Shown in pieces: positions 19,029 to 25,962 of a stretch of 64,000 nt of DNA. Origin of the DNA: Hymenobacter psoromatis (lineage in GTDB: Bacteria; Bacteroidota; Bacteroidia; Cytophagales; Hymenobacteraceae). The stretch lies in assembly GCF_020012125.1 (NCBI RefSeq), contig NZ_JAIFAG010000001.1, positions 1,302,001 through 1,366,000 on the forward strand. The letters are read 5' to 3'. The translations under genes were made by a program, and so were the position numbers. Each line of letters opens with the position of its first letter. Position 1 is the first letter of the stretch. A model generated the notes under the pieces. The model made no database searches, was not told the DNA's origin, and worked only from the letters and a program-made list of their open reading frames with translations.

Positions 19029-19185
19029 AGTAGAAGGACGGCGTGCGGGCGGCACCGCCCGCAAGTTACCGTGCCCTCCGCATACGCTGGCCGCCGTACT
19101 AAGCAATGGTAGAGCTACACGTTTAATAAAACTAAGCATTTGCAGCTCCTCTTTTGGGTAGAAAAAAAGCCGCCTGCTTCAGCCA

Positions 19186-19207
19186 GAGCGGGGCTGCCGC
19201 CCCGCTC
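19186..19207. promoter_or_regulatory. Perfect palindrome upstream of the 5'-nucleotidase promoter
   Basis: GAGCGGGGC at 19186-19194 and GCCCCGCTC at 19199-19207 form a 9-bp inverted repeat, ending 3 nt before the -7 box at 19211. It covers the spacer and the place where a -33 element would sit. It could be a repressor operator. Confidence 0.35.
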
Positions 19208-19210
19208 ACG

Positions 19211-19218
19211 TAACTTTG
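19211..19218 (+). promoter_or_regulatory. -7 box TAACTTTG
   Basis: A perfect TAnnTTTG match lies 31 nt before ATG 19250, giving a short leader for the 5'-nucleotidase C-terminal domain gene. Confidence 0.55.
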
Positions 19219-19249
19219 GGCTGCCCCGGCTTCCTAAGCGCCAGGCCCA

Positions 19250-20011
19250 ATGCCCTCTCCTATGCACTTGTTTCGTTCGGCAACGTTCGGTCTTCTTTTT
19301 CTTGGCTCGGCCACGGCCTGCCAGCGCGGTCCGCTCGTGGCCACGGCCCACTTGCCGCCCAGCACCAGCCAGCCGGTGGGCAGCGCTATCGCCCCTGATG
19401 CCGGTGCGGCCGCCTACATCCGGCCCTACCACGAGCAGGTGGAGCGCGAAATGCAGCAGGTTATCGGCACGGCCCCGGAGGCGCTGGGTAAGAATCCGGG
19501 CGAAAACGCCATCGTGGACTTCGTGGCCGACTTGCAGCGCACCGCCGCCAGCCAGTATTTCAAGGGCGAGCCCATTGCCCTGGGCGTGATGACCAACGGC
19601 GGCATGCGCAACGCCCTGCCCGCCGGCCCCGTCACGCTGGGCAACGTATTCGAGCTAATGCCCTTCGAGAACGAGCTGGTGGTGCTCGACGCGCCCGGCC
19701 CCGTAGTGCAGCAGCTTTTCGACTACGCCGCGCCCGTGCACATGGCCGTTTCGGGCGCTACCTATACCGTGGGGCCCGATAACAAGCCCCAAACTATTCG
19801 CATCGGCGGCCAGCCCTTGGACCCCGCCCGGACTTATTCCATCGCCATCTCGGACTACCTGGCCGGCGGCGGCGACCACATGGATTTTCTCAAGTCCGCC
19901 CGGCTGCGCCACACCGGCCTACTGCTGCGCACCGCCATCGTGGACCATATCAAGGCCCTCACCGCCACTGGCCAGCCCGTTGCGGCCCCGGCGGGAGGTA
20001 GGGTTAATTGA
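19250..20011 (+). CDS. 5'-nucleotidase C-terminal domain lipoprotein
   Basis: A 253-residue protein with a lipoprotein signal peptide (LLFLGSATAC) followed by only the 5'-nucleotidase C-terminal, substrate-binding domain. The signature is MTNGGMRNALPAGPVTLGNV and a YLAGGGDHMDF block. The metallophosphatase half is encoded separately by the next gene. Together they would hydrolyse nucleotides or similar phosphoesters outside the inner membrane. ATG 19262 (MHLFRS) is an equally possible start. A 130-bp palindromic repeat separates it from its partner. Confidence 0.88.
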   Translation: MPSPMHLFRSATFGLLFLGSATACQRGPLVATAHLPPSTSQPVGSAIAPDAGAAAYIRPYHEQVEREMQQVIGTAPEALGKNPGENAIVDFVADLQRTAASQYFKGEPIALGVMTNGGMRNALPAGPVTLGNVFELMPFENELVVLDAPGPVVQQLFDYAAPVHMAVSGATYTVGPDNKPQTIRIGGQPLDPARTYSIAISDYLAGGGDHMDFLKSARLRHTGLLLRTAIVDHIKALTATGQPVAAPAGGRVN

Positions 20012-20029
20012 GTCAGTTAACTGTAATTT

Positions 20030-20160
20030 ATGCGAAGGCGTTTGTCATTGCGAGCGCAGCACGACAATCGTTCTCGAACGATGGATGAACGACTGGCTCG
20101 GGTGTCGTTCTGGGGCGATTGCCGCGCTACGCTCGCAAATGACAAACGATTTTGTGTAAA
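20030..20160. repeat. Dispersed palindromic repeat, GTCATTGCGAGC family, copy 2
   Basis: Arms built on GCGTTTGTCATTGCGAGCGC and GCTCGCAAATGACAAACG flank a variable centre with its own short inverted repeats. It sits between the two halves of the split 5'-nucleotidase, in what would otherwise be an operon. Confidence 0.75.
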
Positions 20161-20189
20161 TTCTAACTTGATATCTTGGTATCTATTAA

Positions 20190-21116
20190 ATGAAACGTCG
20201 TTCCTTTCTCCAGCAATCCCTGCTTGGTACGGCCGGCCTGAGCGTGCTCGGCCCCAGCCTGGTAGCCCACGCGGCCGGCGGCCCGGCGCGGCTCGTTATT
20301 CTGCATACCAACGATATGCACTCGCGCATCGAGCCTTTCCCCGACAATGCCCCGAAGTGGGCCGGGCTCGGCGGCATGGCCCGCCGCGAGGCCCTCATCA
20401 ACCAGGTGCGCAGCCAGGAGCCGAACGTGCTGCTGCTCGACTCGGGCGACATTTGGCAGGGCACGCCGTATTTCAACTTCTTCCAGGGCGAGCTCGAGTA
20501 CAAGCTCATGTCGCGCATGAAGTACGATGCCAGTACCTTTGGCAATCACGACTTTGACAATGGCCTCGAAGGCCTGCAAAAGCAGCTGCCCAACGCCGGC
20601 TTCCCCTTCCTCATCGCCAACTACGACTTCGGCGGTACGCCGCTGGCCGGCCGCTTCGCGCCCTATAAGGTGTTTGAGAAGGGCGGCGCGCGCATCGGTG
20701 TTTTCGGCCTTGGCATCGAGCTAAAGGGACTGGTAGCGGATAAAAACTTCGGCACTACCCAGTACCTCGACCCCGTGGCGGTAGCCAAAGCGCAGGTGCA
20801 GCTGCTGCGCCAGCGCGAGCGCTGCGACATGGTTATCTGCCTTTCGCACCTCGGCTACAAGTACGAAGAAGAAAAAATTGACGACCGCAAACTAGCCGCT
20901 CAGGTCGGCGGCATCGACCTGATTTTGGGTGGCCACACCCACACCTTTATGCCCACTCCCGAGCCCATAACCGGCCCCCAGGGCCACGTAACGCTCATAA
21001 ACCAGGTCGGCTGGTCGGGCATCAACCTCGGCCGTATCGACTACGAGCTGCGGCGCGGCGCTCAGCCGGTGCGGGCTACCGGGGCGCTGGTGCTGCCCGT
21101 GGGTGCTACCTGCTAG
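20190..21116 (+). CDS. Metallophosphatase domain of 5'-nucleotidase, Tat-exported
   Basis: A 308-residue protein with a twin-arginine signal (KRRSFLQQSLLGTAGLSVLG) and the calcineurin-like dinuclear metal motifs. These are LHTNDMHSR (D, H), DSGDIWQG (D), FGNHDFDNG (N, H), CLSHLGYK (H) and LGGHTHTF (H, H). It is the catalytic half of a UshA-type 5'-nucleotidase, with the C-terminal domain supplied by the preceding gene. It would act in the periplasm, folded before export. A weak -7-like TATCTTGG lies just upstream of the start. Confidence 0.92.
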   Translation: MKRRSFLQQSLLGTAGLSVLGPSLVAHAAGGPARLVILHTNDMHSRIEPFPDNAPKWAGLGGMARREALINQVRSQEPNVLLLDSGDIWQGTPYFNFFQGELEYKLMSRMKYDASTFGNHDFDNGLEGLQKQLPNAGFPFLIANYDFGGTPLAGRFAPYKVFEKGGARIGVFGLGIELKGLVADKNFGTTQYLDPVAVAKAQVQLLRQRERCDMVICLSHLGYKYEEEKIDDRKLAAQVGGIDLILGGHTHTFMPTPEPITGPQGHVTLINQVGWSGINLGRIDYELRRGAQPVRATGALVLPVGATC

Positions 21117-21177
21117 CGGCCCGATATTAGCAAGCATTCGGCGGCTTTTTTGTCTGCTGGTTTATGCGCAAATTTGT

Positions 21178-21230
21178 CCCCCTCAAGTTGGGCCGGCCGC
21201 TGGCGTGGTCCGAACTTGGGGGGCTTTTTT
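21178..21230 (+). terminator. Terminator-like hairpin in the dnaA leader
   Basis: CCCCCTCAAGTT (21178-21189) pairs with AACTTGGGGGG (21213-21223), with one G-U pair and a 23-nt GC-rich loop, followed by six T. It could end the metallophosphatase transcript. A CAAATTTG box at 21170-21177, with TTTG 17 nt upstream, could start dnaA transcription just before it, which would make it a leader attenuator. Confidence 0.5.
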
Positions 21231-21269
21231 CGCTGCTGACCGCCTACCCGGGTCTCTTTCTTTCACCTC

Positions 21270-22805
21270 ATGCCGCAGGATTTCCGCACTGTTTGGGCTA
21301 AGTGCCTGCGCGTTATCCGCGCCGAGGTGGGGGAGCAGAGCTTCAATACGTGGTTCCTGCCCATCGTGCCGATTGAGCTGCAAGGCAATGTGCTCACCAT
21401 CCAGGTGCCGAGCGTTTACTTCTACGAATACCTCGAAGAGCAGTACGTAGAGGAGTTGAAACGCGCTATCTACCAAGAGCTTGGCCCCGAAGGCCGCCTG
21501 GAGTACAGCGTGATAGTGGACCAGGGTAATGCCCAGGCCTCGGCCAAAACCATGCACCTGCCGCCGGCCCGCAAAACGGCCCCCAGCCTGGCCGTGCCGC
21601 CCGAAGGCCGCCCTACTCCCAATTACGGCACGGCACCCGGCGGCATTCAGCCCAACCGGCCGGTGGCCCAGGCCCGCCACCTGGTGCCCGGCGGTAACAC
21701 CGCCACCGCCGCCCAGGTCGCCGCCAATACCCTGCGCAACCCCTTCGATGCGGCCAAGACGATGGACCGCAACATCGTGCCCTCGCAGCTGAATACTACC
21801 TACACGTTCGACAACTACGTGGAGGGCGATTGCAACCGCCTGGCCCGCTCGGCGGGCCTCGCCGTGGCCAATAAGCCCGGCACCACCGCCTTCAACCCGC
21901 TCATGGTGTACGGGGGGGTAGGGCTGGGCAAAACGCACTTGGTGCAGGCCATCGGTAACCACATCAAGGCCACGAATACCGAGAAGTTCGTGCTCTACGT
22001 CTCGGCCGAGAAATTTACCAACCAGTTTATCGAAAGCCTGCAGCGCAACGCCGTGCAGGACTTCGCCAACTTCTACCTGCTCGTGGATGTGCTCATCCTC
22101 GACGATGTGCAGTTTCTGGCCAATAAGGGCAAGACGCAGGAGATGTTCTTCCACATCTTCAATCACTTGCACCAGGGCGGCCGGCAAATCGTGATGACCA
22201 GCGACCGCCCGCCGCGCGAGCTGAGCGGCCTCGAAGACCGGCTGCTTTCCCGCTTTAAGTGGGGCCTCACGGCCGACGTGCAAAGCCCCGACTTCGAAAC
22301 GCGCATCGCCATCATCCAGAATAAGGCTCAGCAGGACGGCATGGAAATCGCGCCGCAGGTGGTGGAGTATTTGGCCCATTCGGTGCCCACCAACGTGCGC
22401 GAGCTTGAAGGCGTACTCACGACCCTGCTGGCCCAGAGCGTATTAACCCGCCGCGACATTGACCTCGAAATGGCCAAAGGTGCCCTGCGCCACATTATTG
22501 AGGAGGTAGAGGCCGAGGTTAATGTCGATTTTATTCAGAAAACGGTGGCCGACTACTTCAGCGTGCCGGTGGCGCTGTTGAAGGACAAAACCCGTAAGAA
22601 AGAGATAGTTACGGCCCGGCAGGTGGCTATGTACTTCACTAAGGAGCACACCAACCACTCGCTCAAAACTATCGGCTATCACTTCGGGGGGAGGGACCAC
22701 GCCACGGTCATCCACTCGGTTCAAACGGTGTCCGATTTGATTGATTCGGACAAGAAGTTCAAGGACCAGATTGTAGAGCTGCGCAAGAAATTCGTGCAGA
22801 AATAA
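21270..22805 (+). CDS. dnaA: Chromosomal replication initiator DnaA
   Basis: A 511-residue AAA+ initiator of usual length and order. Domain I (about 1-85) begins FRTVWAKCLRVI, a Pro/Ala-rich linker follows, and the AAA+ core contains Walker A YGGVGLGKTH and Walker B LILDDVQFL. The DNA-binding domain IV ends with the signature GGRDHATVIHSV. It melts the replication origin with ATP. No clear cluster of TTATCCACA boxes lies on either side, so the origin is probably elsewhere. The Walker A glycines use GGG GGG GTA GGG where GGC prevails nearby, because a GGGTAGGG motif lies there. Confidence 0.97.
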   Translation: MPQDFRTVWAKCLRVIRAEVGEQSFNTWFLPIVPIELQGNVLTIQVPSVYFYEYLEEQYVEELKRAIYQELGPEGRLEYSVIVDQGNAQASAKTMHLPPARKTAPSLAVPPEGRPTPNYGTAPGGIQPNRPVAQARHLVPGGNTATAAQVAANTLRNPFDAAKTMDRNIVPSQLNTTYTFDNYVEGDCNRLARSAGLAVANKPGTTAFNPLMVYGGVGLGKTHLVQAIGNHIKATNTEKFVLYVSAEKFTNQFIESLQRNAVQDFANFYLLVDVLILDDVQFLANKGKTQEMFFHIFNHLHQGGRQIVMTSDRPPRELSGLEDRLLSRFKWGLTADVQSPDFETRIAIIQNKAQQDGMEIAPQVVEYLAHSVPTNVRELEGVLTTLLAQSVLTRRDIDLEMAKGALRHIIEEVEAEVNVDFIQKTVADYFSVPVALLKDKTRKKEIVTARQVAMYFTKEHTNHSLKTIGYHFGGRDHATVIHSVQTVSDLIDSDKKFKDQIVELRKKFVQK

Positions 22806-22844
22806 CGCTACTATTTTGTTGCGCGCTATTCTTGCACCTTCTGT

Positions 22845-22914
22845 CTAGGGCGTGAGTGCCATTAGCCAAACCTGTTATTTATAGCAGGTTTGGCTAATGG
22901 CACTCACGCCCTAG
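22845..22914. terminator. 30-bp perfect hairpin between convergent dnaA and HD genes
   Basis: Arms 22845-22874 and 22885-22914 are perfectly complementary, with a 10-nt AT-rich loop. The right arm contains the TAG stop of the minus-strand HD gene (22911-22913). It would act as a bidirectional terminator. Confidence 0.8.
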
Positions 22915-24146
22915 TCCCGCAAAATTTCCTTGGGGTAGCAGATGTAGTATTTCTGCACTTTCTGGCTCAGCGCCCGAATGTTGGGTAAATCCGACGCCTC
23001 CACCACGTTCACGACTTTGCCAAGCTTGGTGAGAATATTAATCGTCTCATTACTAGCCGGGTCGTAGGCGGTGTTGCTAAGGCGGCCGGTTATCATTAGT
23101 TGCCGCGCATCGTCGGGCGTGAGGCCGAAGCGCTCGGCAATCAGCTCCACGATGCCGAGTTGAAACTCTTCGTCGTAGGGCTCGGGGGCGATGATAATCT
23201 TGAACAACTGGCGGTTTATCAGGCTCTTAGCCAGAAAGCTCAGCACCGGGTCAGCGTGGCCTTTCCAGCTTTTGATGGCCGACCAGATATCGGTATCGTC
23301 CAGCTCCACGAAGTGGTTGAGGATGTCGGTATTGGTTTCGAATTCGGCCAGCGACACGGCGTGGCCCAGGAAGAAGGTGAGGCAGCTGCTACCCGGCACC
23401 GCCACGCCGGCGCGGGCCAGGTCGCGGGCGCGCTGCATAGTGCGAATGACCATCTGCTCGGCGCTCGTAACGGTCTTGTGCAGATATACTTGCCAGTACA
23501 TCAGCCGGCGGCTTACCAGAAAATTCTCGACCGAGTACACGGCTTTTTCTTCCAGCACCAGGCGCTCATCCACCACTTGCAGCATCTTGATGAGGCGGTC
23601 GGCGCCCGGCCTACCCTCCTGCACGCCAGTGTAGAATGAGTCGCGGTTGAGGTAGTCGAGCCGGTCCATATCCAATTGGGAACTAACCAATTGGTGAAAA
23701 AAATCGCGCCCGTAGCTGCCCTGAAACATCTCGATGGCCAAGCTCAGCTTGCCGCCAAATTCTTCATTGAGCCGCTGCATTAAATAAAGCGACAGCTGCT
23801 CATGGGGCACATCCTGGAAGATACTGGTTTCCAGCGCGTGCGAAAGTGGGCCGTGGCCGATGTCGTGCAGCAGAATGGCAATCTGGGCCGCCTCGCCCTC
23901 GGCCGCCGAAATCCCTACCCCCTTGTCTTTGAGCGTGCGCAGGGCTAGCTGCATGAGGTGCATGGCCCCCAGCGCGTGGTGAAAGCGCGTGTGCAACGCC
24001 CCCGGATACACGAAGTTGGTGAGCCCCAGCTGCTGAATGCGCCGCAGCCGCTGAAAGTACGGGTGCTCGATGAGGTCGAACAGCAGCTCGGTTGGTACCG
24101 TGACGAACCCATACACCGGGTCGTTGAAAATCTTCTTTTTATTCAT
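22911..24146 (-). CDS. HD-domain phosphohydrolase
   Basis: A 411-residue protein with an N-terminal HD domain. The metal ligands are visible in TRFHHALGAMHL (H) and ILLHDIGHGPLSH (HD), with a later aspartate in SSQLDMDRLDYLNRD. The family includes dGTPase-like and SAMHD1-like enzymes that hydrolyse dNTPs or other nucleotides. The C-terminal half has no recognised domain. The frame extends to 24173, but ATG 24146 (MNKKKIFNDPVYGF) matches the conserved beginning of this family. It is convergent with dnaA and divergent from porX. Confidence 0.88.
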   Translation of the reverse strand: MNKKKIFNDPVYGFVTVPTELLFDLIEHPYFQRLRRIQQLGLTNFVYPGALHTRFHHALGAMHLMQLALRTLKDKGVGISAAEGEAAQIAILLHDIGHGPLSHALETSIFQDVPHEQLSLYLMQRLNEEFGGKLSLAIEMFQGSYGRDFFHQLVSSQLDMDRLDYLNRDSFYTGVQEGRPGADRLIKMLQVVDERLVLEEKAVYSVENFLVSRRLMYWQVYLHKTVTSAEQMVIRTMQRARDLARAGVAVPGSSCLTFFLGHAVSLAEFETNTDILNHFVELDDTDIWSAIKSWKGHADPVLSFLAKSLINRQLFKIIIAPEPYDEEFQLGIVELIAERFGLTPDDARQLMITGRLSNTAYDPASNETINILTKLGKVVNVVEASDLPNIRALSQKVQKYYICYPKEILRD

Positions 24147-24313
24147 CAAGTACGAGGGCCGCCCAGCCGGCATTGGCCGGGGTTTAGGGCCGGTTGGCCG
24201 ACTAGGCGGCGCTTACAGGAACCCAAACCCCAGTTTTCCGGTAAAGCTACGGACGGCCCGCCTACCCCCCGGATACTAGGCGGGCCTGCCTGGCCGTTAG
24301 AGCCGCTATTGCT

Positions 24314-24321
24314 TACCTTTT
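24314..24321 (+). promoter_or_regulatory. -7-like box TACCTTTT for porX
   Basis: Seven of eight positions match TAnnTTTG, 36 nt before the porX ATG. Confidence 0.4.
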
Positions 24322-24356
24322 TCCCCTGGCACGCCCCCACCGGCGTGCCCTCGCTT

Positions 24357-25925
24357 ATGCAACGCTACTCCATTCTTTGGGCCGATGATGAAATTGACCT
24401 GCTCAAGCCGCACATCCTCTTTCTCAAGGAGAAAGGCTACGATGTAACGCCCGTCAACTCCGGGGCCGATGCCCTCGAAGAAGTGCAGGAACATACCTAC
24501 GACCTGGTTTTTCTGGACGAAAATATGCCTGGCCTCACCGGCCTCGAAACGCTCACCGAAATCAAGGTGGTGCGCCCCACGGTGCCCGTCGTGATGATTA
24601 CCAAGAGTGAGGAAGAGCACATTATGGAGGGTGCCATCGGGGCCAAAATCGCCGATTACCTCATCAAGCCCGTCAACCCGAACCAGATTCTGCTGTCGGT
24701 GAAGAAAGTGCTGGATAACAAGCGCTTAGTAACCGAAGCTACGAACTCGGGCTACCAGCGTGACTTCCGCCAGCTCGGAATGCAGCTCTCCGACCGCCTT
24801 TCCCCTTCAGAGTGGGCCGATGTGTATAAAAAGCTGGTTTACTGGGAGCTAGAGATTAATGAAACCGAAGGTAAGAGCATGGCGGAGGTCTTCAACATGC
24901 AGAAGGACGAGGCGAATACCTACTTCGGCCGCTTCATTATGGAGAACTACGAAGACTGGGTGAACGGCCGCGACAAAGACGCGCCGCTCATGTCGCACCA
25001 GCTGTTCAAGGAAAAAGTATTCCCGCTAATGAAGCAGACCGGCGACACGCCCGTGTATTTTCTGCTTATTGATAACCTCCGCTACGACCAGTGGAAAGTA
25101 CTCGAACCCATTATCGCCGAACTGTTTACGGTGGATTCGGAGGAGATGTACTATGCTATTCTGCCTACCACTACGGCCTACGCCCGCAACGCCATTTTCG
25201 CGGGCATGATGCCGGGCGATATTCAGAAGAAATATCCCAACCTCTGGGTCTGGGACGAGGACGAAGAGGGCAAGAACCTGCACGAAGCTGAGTTCCTGGA
25301 AATCAATTTCCAGCGCAATAACCAGAAGGCTAAGCATAGCTACCACAAGATAACTAACTTGCAGGCGGGCAAGGACTTGCTGGGTAAGATGGCCAACCTG
25401 CACAACAACTACAAGCTCAACGTCATCGTCTATAATTTTGTGGACATGCTCTCGCACGCCCGCACCGACATGGCGATGATACGCGAGCTGGCCGCCGACG
25501 AAAGTGCCTACCGTAGCCTCACGCGCTCGTGGTTTCTGCACTCGCCGCTCTACGAAATGCTTCAGACCATTTCAGAGAAAAAGGGTAAGCTCATCATCAC
25601 CACCGACCACGGCACTATTCGCGTGAAGCGTCCGTATAAGATTGTGGGTGACCGCAATACGAATACCAATCTGCGCTACAAGCACGGCCGTAACCTGGGC
25701 TTTGATGAGAGCCGCGATATCTACGTGGTGCGCAAGCCGGAAAGCATTTTTCTGCCCCGCGAAAATGTTTCGACGGCTTATGTCTTTACGCTCGGCGATT
25801 ATTTCTTCGCCTACCCCAACAATTATAATTACTACGTGAACTACTATAAGGACACGTTCCAGCACGGCGGCGTATCGTTGGAGGAGTGCATTATCCCGTA
25901 CATCACGCTAACGGCCAAGGGGTAG
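24357..25925 (+). CDS. porX: PorX-type response regulator with PglZ (phosphatase-like) domain
   Basis: A 522-residue two-domain regulator. The receiver domain (1-120) has the acidic pocket D10/D11, phospho-acceptor D54 (VFLDENMPG), T82 and K104 (LIKP). The C-terminal PglZ/alkaline-phosphatase-like domain carries the metal motifs LLIDNLRYDQW and TTDHGTIRV. This architecture is that of PorX, partner of the PorY kinase in type IX secretion control. The frame is open upstream to 23958, but ATG 24357 (MQRYSILWADDE) is the family start. It is convergent with a PorE-like gene, which supports the assignment. The PglZ domain does not imply a BREX phage-defence role. Confidence 0.93.
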   Translation: MQRYSILWADDEIDLLKPHILFLKEKGYDVTPVNSGADALEEVQEHTYDLVFLDENMPGLTGLETLTEIKVVRPTVPVVMITKSEEEHIMEGAIGAKIADYLIKPVNPNQILLSVKKVLDNKRLVTEATNSGYQRDFRQLGMQLSDRLSPSEWADVYKKLVYWELEINETEGKSMAEVFNMQKDEANTYFGRFIMENYEDWVNGRDKDAPLMSHQLFKEKVFPLMKQTGDTPVYFLLIDNLRYDQWKVLEPIIAELFTVDSEEMYYAILPTTTAYARNAIFAGMMPGDIQKKYPNLWVWDEDEEGKNLHEAEFLEINFQRNNQKAKHSYHKITNLQAGKDLLGKMANLHNNYKLNVIVYNFVDMLSHARTDMAMIRELAADESAYRSLTRSWFLHSPLYEMLQTISEKKGKLIITTDHGTIRVKRPYKIVGDRNTNTNLRYKHGRNLGFDESRDIYVVRKPESIFLPRENVSTAYVFTLGDYFFAYPNNYNYYVNYYKDTFQHGGVSLEECIIPYITLTAKG

Positions 25926-25962
25926 AGTTTTTCCGCGCGAGGTTTCGCGCGGAAAAACTCTA
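25923..25962. terminator. Hairpin containing both stop codons of porX and porE-like genes
   Basis: An 18-bp perfect stem (25923-25940 with 25945-25962) closes a 4-nt loop. Its left end is the TAG of porX and its right end is the TAG of the minus-strand gene. The run of five T in the right-hand strand in either direction fits a bidirectional terminator. Confidence 0.85.

Noticed and set aside
21183..22379. 398-codon open frame antisense to dnaA
   Set aside because: Mirror of high-GC coding sequence; it has no recognisable domain and dnaA is unmistakable on the other strand.
20000..24300. Replication origin next to dnaA
   Set aside because: I found no cluster of TTATCCACA-like boxes or AT-rich unwinding region around dnaA, and GC-rich coding sequence fills most of the area.
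24357..25925. PglZ domain as a sign of a BREX phage-defence system
   Set aside because: It is fused to a response-regulator receiver and matches PorX throughout; no BrxC, PglX or other BREX gene is near.
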